From Odobenus rosmarus divergens (Eukaryota; Chordata; Mammalia; Carnivora; Odobenidae), in assembly GCF_000321225.1 (NCBI RefSeq), contig NW_004450664.1, forward strand, positions 298,399 through 362,398: a stretch of 64,000 bases of DNA, read 5' to 3'. A model generated the notes under the pieces. That model saw only the letters and a program-made list of their open reading frames with translations, did no database searches and had not been told where the DNA came from. Each line of letters begins with the position of its first letter. Positions within the stretch are counted from its first letter, which is position 1. Positions 14,992 to 24,581 of this stretch are shown here, one piece after another. Both the position numbers and the translations under genes were made by a program.

Positions 14992-17284
14992 CCTGGTTTT
15001 ACAGCCAATATTCTATCTGCCTCAGAAAAGAGCCTTCATTCTACAAATGTCAAAATAAACAACTGAGGGGAAGCTGAAAGAGTAGGACATGTTCTCCCAT
15101 GGTTTAGGCATCTTCCTCCCCAGATTCTCCTTCCCTAGGATGGCTCCCCTTCTGCCGCCCCAGCTCATCTCTTCCTCAGGTGTCTGCTTGTGCCTCCAGC
15201 TCCTGTTGCCCCCAAAGCCATCCCTCTGATGGTCTGCCTTAAGACTATTATTCCAAAAATCCTACTGATCTGTTCTTCTTCCGATCATACTGCCAGTTGC
15301 TCTCCTCCCCCCCCCCCCGCCTCCAGGCCCTTTTATCTTGTGGACATTTCCTCCCACCTTCCAGTTGCTGCTCTATCATTTCCTTTTGCTCCTCCTCGGG
15401 AGATGCTGCTCAGACTTCAGCCACTGGATCTCCCTGGCCCAACCAGGTATGAAAACAACAGCTGAATCCTCAAAGCCAAAATGCCCAGGGCTAAAGGGGG
15501 AAAGGAGAGGAAGACTGGCTCTGTAGCAGCACTTGGGGCCTGGAAGAGTGGTTAGACCTTCGGACAATTTCAAGGAAGGGCCCAGAAACCTATCACCAGA
15601 AACTGTCTTCTCCTGGCAAAGGACAAAAGGACTCTTGGGTCTCCTCCGCAAGCAGGAGTCAGCCCGCAGGCCTCCTGGGGTCACTTTTACCTGCTAAGCT
15701 GATGTGACGAATGGTTAAGCAGAGGTGGATTCATCCTGGCGCTAAAGAAGTTTAAGCTTCAGGAACCCCACGCTTGCATGCAGCCCGTTTTCCTTAAACA
15801 AGAGTCCACTAAATAGTATAAGCTCTGGATCTCATCACACCTGGATCTGCCCCTGGTTAGGGGAAAGCTTTTCTGGCATCTAGGGCCTGAGGATCGATTA
15901 GGGAGGTCAGGAGGGCTCCGGGTAGCTTGATTCTACACAGGATTCAGTTTGATACACCCTGCCTCTATTGAGAGGGCACCTTCCCATGGAGGACCCAGGG
16001 TTCCTGAATTACCTCTTGGCTGAATCTCACTGGTTCCAGAATCTTAGCTATATTCTCGACTCCAGGCTTTGTGCCACGCCCAACCCAGCCCAGCTTTAGC
16101 CTCCATCTTGACCTCCCCGGGTCAGTCCTGGTCCAGCAGGTGCTAGGCCCCCTACTCAGTTCTTCAGGGCTGATCTCTAAATGTGCCAATTCAGAAGTGA
16201 CCTCTACTACTAAGGCAAAGACAGGTCACCAATGTGGTCACCACTGCTTGGACACTCCCTTTGCCCCTTCATTCACAGAGCCTACTTGGGGTCAATACAA
16301 TCTTCTCAGAAGCCAGAACTGCCTTCCCCTTACTGAACTGACAGCTGCCCCAATGTACCCTCACCCTAGGGTCTTGCTAGTGTCCCCAGGAATCCCCCAC
16401 TTGCAGCTTCCCTATTCTCCACAGAGGAGAAAAATGAAGGGATTCTTAAAAAGAGAAGTGGGAGCAAAGGCTTGAGGACTAGAACGTGGGGAGGAAAGGT
16501 ACTAATTTGGAAGGGAGTACTGGGAAGTCTTGGGTGAGGCTTCAGGCACTCTGGAAGACAGAGCAGGGCAGCGGTTCTGGGAATCCAGAGGTGCCCTGTT
16601 TGGAACAGAATTGGAGGTGGTTCTGCAGAACCCGACATCTGGGGGTCTGGGATTCCAGGGCTCCAGGCAGGTGCCGAGATTCTGAGCAGGCTGCTGTCTG
16701 GCATTTCCAAGTGAACGAGCCTCCCGCCCGGCGCCCTGGTCGGCCCAGCACTTACCCGGCAGACTTGGGAAAGTCTCTGAGAAGTGCGGAGGCGGGGGCG
16801 GTGGGGGCTCTGCCACTTTGTCCCGGGCGGGCAGCAGCTCGTTGGCTTCCAGCCCGCCCTCCGGGCGTCGGCCGCCCGGCTCGGGGTTGTTTCGGGCGGC
16901 AGTGGCGGCGGCGGCAGCGGCGAGCTCCTGGGGCCCGTAGAAGGCGTCGGGCGGCTCCGCGAAGCTGGGCAGCGCCGTGGTCAGCGCCACCATCGAGGGC
17001 ACGGCCTGGCCCAGTCCCGCGCAGAAGGTGTTGGTAAGGCGGCCGGCAAAGGAGGCCAGTGGGGCGAGGGGCGGGAGGCCAGCCGGCAGCGGTGCAGGGG
17101 CCAGCGCCTGCGGCAGCACTAGCGGCCGGTAGGGCATGAACATGGGATAGCCGGTGTAGAGCAAGTGGCCGGAGCGAGGCGGCGGCGGCCCGATCAGGGA
17201 GTCGATGGAGAAGGCAGTGCCCGGGCCCCCACCACTGCCCCCGCCGCTGCCCCCGGGGGCACCCCCGCCTCCAGCTCTCTGCAT
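298..17284 (-). CDS. GBX1: GBX1 homeobox transcription factor, two coding exons
   Basis: Nuclear DNA-binding transcription factor of the Gbx family, known for roles in forebrain and dorsal spinal cord neuron development. Coding exons are 16756-17284 (529 nt) and 298-848 (551 nt); the join is phase 1 and gives 359 aa plus stop, close to the roughly 363 aa I recall for human. Exon 1 donor reads GTAAGT; the exon 2 acceptor follows a CAG at 849-851. Residues 1-24 are Gly-rich, residues 25-32 read FSIDSLIG (an eh1-like repressor motif), and an Ala tract, an acidic Glu/Asp/Ser stretch and a homeodomain at about 258-317 follow, with helix 3 [11 protein letters not shown]. The start ATG was chosen because it opens MQRAGGG as in other mammals and lies in a CpG island. 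The stop is inside the window, but the polyadenylation site lies left of position 1. The single intron of 15.9 kb is full of SINEs and a decayed pyrimidine-rich repeat. Confidence 0.96.
1026..1092 (+). repeat. Long poly-G run (poly-C on the gene strand)
   Basis: About 67 bases that are almost all G, broken only by a short GGCGGGCGGGC segment near 1053-1063. It is in the GBX1 intron about 180 bp upstream of the exon 2 acceptor. Such runs can form G-quadruplex or i-motif structures and are often mis-sized by sequencing. A shorter G run lies at about 1421-1430. Confidence 0.95.
1492..1586 (+). repeat. Exact 95 bp direct repeat, right copy in GBX1 intron
   Basis: Identical to positions 1-95. It lies in the GBX1 intron upstream of exon 2, so the two copies bracket the exon and the poly-G run. 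Confidence 0.97.
3572..3692 (+). repeat. L2-like LINE 3' end
   Basis: Shows the usual L2 tail phrases: AATATAAGCTTCATGAAGG, then TATCTTCAGCATCTAG, then AGTAGGCACTCAATAAATA. Old and diverged. Related tails are seen near 21720-21840 and 31830-31910. Confidence 0.65.
5277..5464 (+). mobile_element. Can-SINE (tRNA-Lys-derived SINE)
   Basis: Starts GGGGCACCTGGGTGGCTCAG, contains the pol III B-box-like GGGATCGAGTCCC and a CT-rich segment, and ends in an A-rich tail. A target-site duplication AATTTTAGCA flanks it at 5267-5276 and 5465-5474. Confidence 0.95.
6780..6935 (-). repeat. MIR-like SINE fragment
   Basis: Diverged text of the MIR type: ACTGAGTTTCCAAGGATTGA followed by GAGTCACACAGCCAGAGACA. 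Ancient mammalian tRNA-derived SINE. Confidence 0.5.
8318..8495 (+). mobile_element. Can-SINE
   Basis: Begins GGGGTGCCTGGGTGGCTCAG. Flanking duplication AAAAATCTCCTT occurs just before it and at 8496-8507. Confidence 0.94.
9040..9125 (-). repeat. MIR-like SINE fragment
   Basis: Carries TCATTTAATCTTTAACTCTG, then TGTGAGGTAAGTATTGTTGC, then GGTGAGGAAGCTGTGACTGC, the usual arrangement of a reversed MIR. Confidence 0.55.
10708..10869 (+). mobile_element. Can-SINE
   Basis: Begins GGGGTGCCTGGGTGGCTCAG with a short A-rich tail. Perfect 15 bp target-site duplication AAATATTTCCCCCTC at 10693-10707 and 10870-10884. Confidence 0.95.
11640..11810 (-). repeat. MIR-like SINE fragment
   Basis: Reversed MIR text including ACAGATGAGGAAACTGAAGC and, after an L2-like phrase, CCAAGGTTGTGCAGCTAAAT. 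Ancient and diverged; possibly two fragments. Confidence 0.5.
12240..12428 (+). mobile_element. Can-SINE
   Basis: Starts GGGGTGCCTGTGTGACTCAG and ends in an A-rich tail. The flanking duplication is poor (CAAATTTT-like on both sides), suggesting an older copy than its neighbours. Confidence 0.88.
12644..12841 (-). mobile_element. Can-SINE, reverse orientation
   Basis: Opens with a poly-T tract and AAGATTTTATTTATTTATTT and closes with CCACCCAGGCGCCC. Target duplication CATCCTTCACTT is seen on both sides. Confidence 0.95.
13265..13560. mobile_element. Old TIR DNA transposon, non-autonomous
   Basis: Shares text with the element at 29790-31140: TGAGGCTACTGACCATTTGA, AATATCTCATTAA, GTGGGTTAAATAAAATGT, ATTAAAATTAATTTCACCTG and an end resembling GACAGCACTAC. 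I recognise it as a common mammalian non-autonomous DNA transposon, probably hAT-Charlie class, but do not assign a family name. Confidence 0.6.
14959..14988 (+). repeat. (CT)n microsatellite
   Basis: About 15 consecutive CT units in a pyrimidine-rich part of the GBX1 intron. Confidence 0.95.
15050..16755. other. GBX1 intron, promoter-proximal part
   Basis: Unique-looking sequence with no SINE and no gene-like open frame conserved in any family I know. A poly-C run lies at 15309-15318. The splice donor GTAAGT (minus strand) closes this block at 16750-16755. Confidence 0.6.
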
Positions 17285-18020
17285 CGTGCCGGGAGCTACG
17301 GCCGCCCCGGGGCGCTCCCCTCTGGGCGCCGCCGTGCGCCCCGCGGCTCGGGCGCCCCGCGCGGACACGCAGGGCTCGCTCCCAGGCTCCCGGCCGAGGT
17401 GGCGGCGGGGCGCGGGCTCGGCGCAGTGTGGCTCCGGCGCCGCGCTCCCTCTCTCTCATAAGGAGGGAGGGGGCGGGCGAGCGGGCGGGCTGGGGGTGTC
17501 GCCCTCCGGACTCATCCATCTTCCTCAAATTACGCTTCACTTCCTCCCTCCGCCCGCCGCTGCCGCGCCCGGCTCCGCTCCCTCCGCAGAGCCCGTTCCC
17601 AGCGGCCCGGCCGGCCGGCCCGGGACCCCCGCCCGCCCCCCGCGGCCCAACCAACTATTATTAATGGAGATTGATGAGGCCGGACACGCCGCTTTGTGAA
17701 AGTTTGCGGCCGACGAGAAGGCGGCGGCAGCTGCTGGGCCGGTGCCCCTCCCTCCACCCACCCCGCCCGGGCGTGGACGTGGCGCGGGACGCCGGGCAAG
17801 GAGAGCGCCCCGGGAGGGGCCGGACCACAACGCCGTCGGACCCTGGGCCGGTCCCCGACGCCCCTTCCCCGGCCGCCCCAAGAGCAAGCCCTGGCCACGC
17901 GGGCTGGACACGACCTCGGCGCCCCCTCGGGCGGCGAGGCGGGAACGGCAGGGGGCGCGCTGTGCCGCCGGGCGCCGCAGCTCAGGGCCCTTGTACCGGG
18001 TGGGGGTGGGGGTGGGGGGG
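16750..18020. promoter_or_regulatory. GBX1: CpG island covering GBX1 exon 1 and promoter
   Basis: Very GC-rich DNA with dense CpG, judged by eye. It covers coding exon 1 and extends about 0.7 kb upstream of the start codon. A short AT-rich island at about 17653-17672 (a TATTATTAATGG core) interrupts it and resembles a conserved promoter-proximal homeodomain site. No canonical TATA box was identified. CpG-island promoters of this kind are usual for developmental homeobox genes. Confidence 0.8.
16756..17284 (-). CDS. GBX1: GBX1 coding exon 1
   Basis: Encodes residues 1-176 plus the first base of codon 177. It shows the Gly-rich N-terminus, FSIDSLIG, a Pro/Leu-rich stretch ([17 protein letters not shown]), an Ala tract of about six residues, and a run of seven prolines before [10 protein letters not shown]. 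The exon lies wholly within a CpG island, which creates several long spurious open frames on both strands. Confidence 0.94.
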
Positions 18021-18379
18021 TCACCCCCCTTGGTAGTTTCTTCCCGACTCCATTCCCCTCTCCCCGGGTCTCTTTTCTCTTGACATTGGCTCTTCCCCTT
18101 CGTCCTCGTTCCCTCCTCCGACGCGGACTACCTCAGTTCCTCACTGCAGCCCCTGCGGGTAATTTCCTCGAGTGCCCACGCTCTGCCAAGTACTCACCGT
18201 CGCCCTCGCCTTTCCCCTCCCTCCTCCTCCCATCCCTTACGTGCTCGCCCTTCCTCCACGCTTCCCTTTGCCGCCGTCCCTCCTAGCCCTCTCATCCCCT
18301 ATCCCAGTGGTCTTATTCTATTTTCCCCCCTCATTTCTCACCTGTATCTGTATCTCTTGTCTGTCTGTCTGTCTCTGTC

Positions 18380-18590
18380 TCCCTCCCTCTCTCTCCCTCT
18401 CTTCTGCTATTAATTTCCCTGATTGGCTCCCCGGCTCCAGCACCGCTGATGAGCCCTATTCATTCCTGGGCCTGACACTCTCGACCTGCCCTAGCTGATT
18501 GCTGGGGGCCGGCCCCAGGAGCGCTGATGAGCCCCAAGGGTCAGCAGCGCTAATTATTCGCTAATTGCAGATGACTCTGTTCACCTCCCC
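18380..18590. promoter_or_regulatory. Candidate conserved enhancer upstream of GBX1
   Basis: About 1.1-1.3 kb upstream of the GBX1 start codon. Contains GCTATTAATTTCCCTGATTG, two near-copies of GCTGATGAGCCC (about 18446 and 18524), and GCTAATTATTCGCTAATTGC at 18549-18568, that is, a TAATTA core followed by a CTAATTG core. Homeodomain factors bind such cores. Regulatory function is inferred from motif density and position only. Confidence 0.45.
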
Positions 18591-18599
18591 CATTCTCAA

Positions 18600-20880
18600 A
18601 CACAGAAATGGTAGCGTCTTTTACCACCCCCACCCCCTATTCCCAGCGGTATAGTTGTCAGTGTAGAGGCAAAAGTCATGGGCACTTCTGCTTGATAGGT
18701 CAACCAGCAAAAAAGACTTAAGACAGGCAAGTCAACAGGAGAGTGACCCGAATTTCAGGATCCAGAGCAAGCCTAGCTAGCTAAAATGAAGGTCACCTGG
18801 TCACCGGGAAACTGTTATTCAGGTGGGCCAGGGAGAGCCAAGCCAGTTAAAAGTAATAGCAAAGCCCGGCCAGTTTAGGAAGATGCAGTCCAGAGAGGGG
18901 AAGTTACTTGGCTCAGGTGAGGACGGAAACCTATGCCCAAGAGTCTCAGTGTTTCTGAGCCAAGGCAGAGCAGGCAGGAGGGAACTCTGGATCTCAGTGA
19001 CATTTGTTCAAATCAGGAGTGTCGTGGTGGCCTAGTGAATACCACTAATGTCAGACGTATGACAAAACAGCACCCTGAAAGATACTGTCACCAGGGTGGG
19101 ACAGAAAAGGGTGGGACCCTAGAAGGGACCTTTCTTTGGTTATGCTTGACTGACAATTCATCAGGGAAAAGGAGAAGAGTGTGGTTTCCATGAAGTCCTC
19201 CTGATCTATCTTGGGCTCCACATTAAACTCATGAAAACTCTTAGAGACAAGTCTGGTGGAAAGATGTCGCCATGGAGAAAGAAGAGGCGCCTCACCTTCG
19301 GTCTGGGAACCCTGCCTCACTACAAGGGTACTAGGATAATCTCTGTCCATCCTCCTAAAGATCTTCTTCAGAACCCTTTGCTAAATTAACCAAGCACTTC
19401 AGGGTACCAACATGGAAGACCAGACTTCAAAAGTGTACTGTACTTTAAAAATGAGAGGTCAGTCCTTGGTTTGATGGCTTTACAGTGTTGGATACACAAC
19501 AGAGGCTTATTGGCTTGATAAATTATTGAGAGAACTTTGGGTTACAATCACCGAAATTAAATCTGTATGAGCAGGAACACCACCAATCAAAGCAGGAAGG
19601 AAGAGACAGTTTTTAAAGGAACTGCATTCATTTTTTGTATAGGTAATAAAATTACCTAGTACAAAATTCCAACAACTCGAAGGGGTATATACTGAAACAT
19701 CTCCCTCCCACCAGTAACCCCCCACACACTCGTAAAAGGCCACTTTAATAAGCCTGTCGCTCTCTGGTAGGACAGAATGGATCATGCACGGTCAGGGACT
19801 CAAGGTTAAAGACCCTCTGATCTTGAAGATGTATGTCATCCAGCTCAAGCCAAGAGCTTATTGCCCAGAACTAGACTTAGTAAAGTGAAATCCTCTGCTC
19901 AAGCTGGCAGAGGGTACAGGCTTAAAGCTTGTTGCCAACAAATCCCAGCTGGCCACCAAACCTGAAATGAGGCAAGTGAAACCCCAGGGACTTTTGTATT
20001 GCCCTGGTGTGCTGCATGTTTGCTAGATACAGTATTTTGTAATCCATTTATATCCTCGATCTGTCCCCTTGCCATGCTAGGTCATGAAGTGTGACTTCTG
20101 CATAGTCCTTGACATTCACTGGCTATCCCAGGATAAAAGCCACATACATAGTGGCAACTGAAGCAACCCATTCCCTTTCCCTGCCCTTTTGTAGACTGGA
20201 ACCAAGGCCAAATGGTAAATGGAAAAAAGCACTTGGCTGGAGTGATAAGAGTGGGAGTTAAGTTTCTGTTCTGACCCCTCACGGAGACATGTAACCTTGG
20301 CCCCTCTGACTTAACTCCGTCTGTGAGAGAAAGTGATAAATCTCTACTCTGCCTAGCCAAAAAGCCAGTGCAAGGATCAAGCGAACATGAAGAAATGCCT
20401 TTCAAAATACCTTCCCTTCCTGTAGTACATGGACAAAGAAGAGCACAGTGGTCGAGAAGAGAAGTCCCCTGGGTCGGTGGCTCTCCTCTGCTTCACCATC
20501 AGGACCAGGGAAGAAGCGGTCACTATCAACTCTGAATAGAGCTGGCTCCTTTCTTCACCAAGAGTAAACTCTGTGCTTCTCTTACTGAATCTCCGAACAG
20601 GCCCATTGTGGGCAAGCACTTTTCTCGCTAAAACAGTGTTCTGCTTCTTTAATTCTCCACATACTCTAACTTGTCCCACTCTCACGATTTCACCTGTTGG
20701 GTAAAGGCTCATACAGAGGAATTTTATCTTGAATCTACCCTCTCTCTGCTTGTCCCTGTATCGGACCTCACCATCTGGCCTTCCCTTCATGGTTTGGAAA
20801 CCAGCACCCAGGATACCAAGAACGAAGTATTCTAAAGTCAAAGCATCTGTACCTCCACTTACTGGCGGGAGAGAGTCCAC
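18600..20880. other. Intergenic GBX1-ASB10, unassigned
   Basis: AT-moderate sequence with no intact gene, no Can-SINE and no RNA gene that I can recognise. Short open frames here have no family features. Confidence 0.5.
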
Positions 20881-20915
20881 TCACGACGGGCAGCGTCGGG
20901 CCCTGCCCGCGGCCA

Positions 20916-20985
20916 CCCTCTGGTGGCAGCAGCGCGCAACTGCGTCAGCTGAGGGAAGTGCGGATTACTGCAGCGCCCCCTGGCG
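20916..20985. promoter_or_regulatory. Pair of CTCF-like motifs
   Basis: 20972-20985 reads AGCGCCCCCTGGCG, very close to the reverse form of the CTCF core. 20916-20929 reads CCCTCTGGTGGCAG, a weaker forward-type match. The two would be in opposite orientation and 42 bp apart, in a CpG-rich patch between GBX1 and ASB10. Confidence 0.4.
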
Positions 20986-22779
20986 TTAGTCCAGGAGACG
21001 TGCGAGGGCACCGGAACCCGACCAGGTGAGCCTTCCTAGGGCGCGCGCGCTGGCGCCGCTGCGGGGTATTTAACTGTGAAGGCACTGGTTGGGCGGGAGG
21101 GATTGTACCCAAGAGTCTTAAAATCTAGTATGCATGCGTGTAGGTTCGTGTATATTTTTCGTGTCCAGTTGCTTGAACCCCGTGTATCTGTTGTGTAAAA
21201 TGTGTGCCGTTTGTGTGTGCGCACGCGTCACACGTGGGTAGGTTGGTGGTGGGGAGGTCCGCGCCTCCAGTGCAGGGCGGAGTCCTCACGGAGGCGTGAA
21301 ATTGGTTTGGAGCAAACACATTACGGAAAGCAATTACCGGGGAGAAGTTCTGGGCCCGCGGGACCCGCAGCCAGGAGGCTGGGGAGGAAGCTCCCTGGCT
21401 TGCAAGAGTGTCTGTGGATGTCTAACCCCAGAACGGACCTTCCTAACACTGCCTGCTAATGTCAGAACGGGTGAGGCTGGGCAGCAGCCCCTCATATTGA
21501 CCACTCAACATCGTCTTTCTTCCTTTACCGCTACCCTCTTTAAAAAGGCATCCTGCCGAAGATCCAGTACTCTCAGATATGGTCAGAAATCCTCCTCCCT
21601 TCTTACCACTTTGGGAGAGGCAACCACCTCCTGAGAAGTCTTCCCAGGTCCCTGCCTCTACACGCCCTCAGGTCCTGCTCCCACATGTCTTTTGCATTCA
21701 CTTAATTGCCCCTTGTATTTGAACTAGTGATTCACACCCTTGTTTTTCAGACTAGATGGGAAATTCACTGAGGGCAGGAACTGGTCTCGTTCACAGCTGT
21801 GGATCTAGTGCCTAAAACCTGGGACTCAGGAGGCGCAAAATGAATGATGTGGATGGGATTACATAAAATTTCCATCAAAGTGCAAAACAACTCTCAGGAA
21901 AGTCATCCCCTCGAGAGTCAGGATTCTCTTAGAACAGAGCTTTCAACATCTTTCACATGCCAACGATCCCATTTATATCCCAGACCTGACCTTGTCTCTG
22001 AATTCCAGATTTCTAGATCGAAATGACCTTGTAACATAGCCTCTTTGAGATGTGTAATAGACAGCTCTGACTTCATATCTCCCAGTGACCGTCTCATTCC
22101 TCCCCCACCTGCCCCTTGCTCATCTTCCCCACCTTAGTAATTAGCACCACCACCCACCCAGTTGTTCAGCCCAAACACTGAAAGTCATCCTGGATTACGT
22201 TTTCCCTCAGCCCCCACATCCAGTCCATCAGCACGTCTCCTCCAGTCTCCAAACAGGGTCCCAAGTCTCGCCCACTGCTTCCCCATCTCCGGGGACTCGA
22301 CTTCAGCAGGAGCCCCCTAATGGACTTTGAGTCTTCCTGGCCTCTCCCCTCTCCCCAAAGCCATTCAGAGATCTTTCCAAACCTACATCAGTTCAGGGCA
22401 CTCCCGGGCTCTTCCCCACTCCACTCACGGGCCTGGGCCTCAGGTCAAATGTCACCTCCTCCAAGAGGCAGCCTCCCTGTCACCCAGTCTCCAATAGCTC
22501 CAAGCAAGCTGGCAATCACCGTGAATTCCTCAGAGGGCTTAGCACTGCGGCAGCTTGCCGCCCATTTGCTTAGGGTCCCCTCCCCCTAGAAGGTACCCCG
22601 GTGAGGACTGGAGAGCCAGGCCTGTGTGTGCGTGGCACCTGGACCACAGGGGCACGTAAGCCCTTGCCCAACATGGGCCACGGGCCATTCTCCCAGGCCT
22701 CCGCCCCCGGACAAGACGGGCTCTCCAGGAGAGGCCCCACACAGTGAGGGGAACTCACACATGAGCGAGCCCCGGGGAA

Positions 22780-23250
22780 ATCGCTGCGCGACCCCCTGCC
22801 GGTGCCGACTTCCCCACCTCCCCTCCCAACCCGCGCGGGCCCCGGGGCCTGCGCGCTCAGGACTTGCCCGGCGTCGCCACAGCTGAGGGGCCGGGCCTCC
22901 GTCTGGCAGCCCTGTCCTCCCGTCGCGCCCACAGGGCGGGTCAGCCCAAGGCCGGTGAGGCCAGGTGAGAACCCCCCCGGGGCCCACTCACCTCCTCCCC
23001 GCTTCTCCTAGGCTTCTCTCTCCAGGCCGTCTGGGGCTTCGCGCCCTGCCGGCCCCGCCCCTGCCGCCTGCGTCCTCCAGGCCCCGCCCCCGCAGCCTCG
23101 TTCCCGAAGTTGGAGGGAAAATTGTGAACACCAGCGCTTGCGCACTCTGGGGCCCTGGGAAACCTGTCCGGCGACCCTTGACGTCACGGATCACAGTGCA
23201 CTTGATTGGCTGCTCTGCGACACCGGTCAGCTCCGTCTTTCTACTGTGGT
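22780..23250. promoter_or_regulatory. CpG-rich island with CRE and CCAAT motifs
   Basis: Dense GC/CpG from about 22780 to 23110 is followed by the palindrome TGACGTCA (23179-23186), a full cAMP response element, and GATTGGCT (23204-23211), an inverted CCAAT box. This looks like a promoter, yet the nearest coding start of a recognised gene is about 10 kb away. It may drive a non-coding transcript or an upstream untranslated exon; nothing in the sequence settles which. Confidence 0.45.
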
Positions 23251-23980
23251 TGCAGGCCGACTCCTGCGTGCTGACCACCTGCGAGGTCTTAAAAACCTGG
23301 CCCTGCAAAGACCCTCAGGGACTCTCTCCTTTCTTGTCTTACGGATGTGAGCGACTTGAGCCCAGAGAGGGGAAGAAATTTAAGTTCCACAGCCGAATGG
23401 CTGAGGCCCCGGACGTAACGCTCAGCTCCGCTCCTGCTGCCACAAAGCTAAGTCCAAGAGAGGCAGGAACCAGGCGTGCGTCCGGTGCTCCCTGACCTAT
23501 AGGACAGGCAGTAGCTAGAGTTGTTTGTTTTTTCCAAACCTGAAACTTCCACTCTCACCTGAACCACGGTTACCCTCTCTGATGGCTGACACCTGCACCC
23601 ACTTTTCACTGGCCGCCTTGCTCTTCACCTCACCTCCCTACCCCAAGGCTGCCTTTCCCATTCTGTCCCACCATCCGCACTGCCTCATTCCTGCAGCAGG
23701 TCTTCTCTACCCAAGCCTGTTTGCTCACCCATCCTCTGGGTGGTTGTCCTGACATTATCTCACCTGGTGGCCCTTGTGCCACATCATGAGCCGGCGGGGC
23801 AATTCTGCCTGGGGCGGCTCAACAGCTGGTAGATGCCAAAGGGGGAAGATGACACCATTGGCGCCATGGGGCAGATCGGGGTGAGGGGGCCCATAAGTCT
23901 GCCCATCTTGAGTCCCCTGAGTGAGCAGCTCAGAGGAAGGCCTGCTGGAGACAGCACCAAACAACACAGGCCTGCAGATT

Positions 23981-23986
23981 TTTAAT
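23981..23986 (-). terminator. ASB10: Possible ASB10 polyadenylation signal (ATTAAA)
   Basis: ATTAAA on the minus strand, about 410 nt after the ASB10 stop. It is the nearest hexamer I noticed downstream; a variant signal, so only tentative. Confidence 0.35.
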
Positions 23987-24395
23987 GCTCATACAGGGAT
24001 CAGATGGGCTGGAGGGGTGCCTCACTTGCCACAAGTGCCAGTTGTCTCTCTGTTAGACATCACCTGGCTGCATGATCTGTCTCTCTCTCCCAGGCAGGGA
24101 TGGCAGCATCCACATCTGCCTGAGGAGCTGGACCTCCTGCTGACAGAGCCACCTCGGCCCGAATCAGTTCAACTCAGTCCTGGGTTGGGGGTGCTGAAAG
24201 CCGCAGACTGGAGCCCCCGGGGCATCTGCTTTCAGGTCTCTCAAAAGGCAGTGGACAGACATCTGGAAAGAGAGGTGTGGATTCAGAGAGGTCCCAAGGT
24301 CCAGGAGGCAGGCTGGTTCTGGCCAAGGCCCTGCCCCCAACTCTTCTCTTGCCTCCTACCCATCCCTCTAAATGCCCACAGAACCCGGCACTCAC

Positions 24396-24581
24396 CTAGT
24401 AGAGCACGTCCTCAAAATCCAGCTGCAGGTAGCGGAGCAGGCGGGATGGCAGGGGAAGGCGGGGCAGGGCGTGGGGCAGGCAGGCGGCCAGGTGAGCACG
24501 GAGCGCACAGCGGCTCAGGTGCTGCAGCGATCTGGGCTGCCTCACCAAGGCGAAAAGGGAGGAATAGAAACGGTGGTGCTT
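24396..24581 (-). CDS. ASB10: ASB10 last exon (SOCS box)
   Basis: 61 codons plus stop TAG at 24396-24398. It contains the BC-box and Cul5-box that recruit Elongin B/C and Cullin-5; both motifs are intact, so the ligase-recruiting function should be preserved. Confidence 0.93.
   Translation of the reverse strand, partial: KHHRFYSSLFALVRQPRSLQHLSRCALRAHLAACLPHALPRLPLPSRLLRYLQLDFEDVLY

Larger units (their letters stand above)
6150..15050. repeat. Pyrimidine-rich field of a decayed short tandem repeat
   Basis: Between SINE insertions the plus strand is strongly C/T-rich and keeps returning to variants of CTCCCATCATTCCCAGTA followed by CAGAATTCTC-like text. Clear instances are near 6466, 7190, 9888, 9955, 10195, 10262, 10555, 10895, 12952, 13100, 14518 and 14630. 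Spacing is irregular, roughly 25-60 bases. I read it as an ancient minisatellite broken by point changes and insertions inside the GBX1 intron; it is not coding. Confidence 0.5.

Noticed and set aside
16502..17654. Long frames on both strands over GBX1 exon 1
   Set aside because: CpG-island composition removes stop codons; only the frame opening MQRAGGG matches GBX1.
22965..23495. 176-codon plus-strand frame over the CpG/CRE island
   Set aside because: Pro/Arg/Ser-rich composition as expected from CpG-rich DNA; no start context or domain supports it, so I kept only the promoter-like call.
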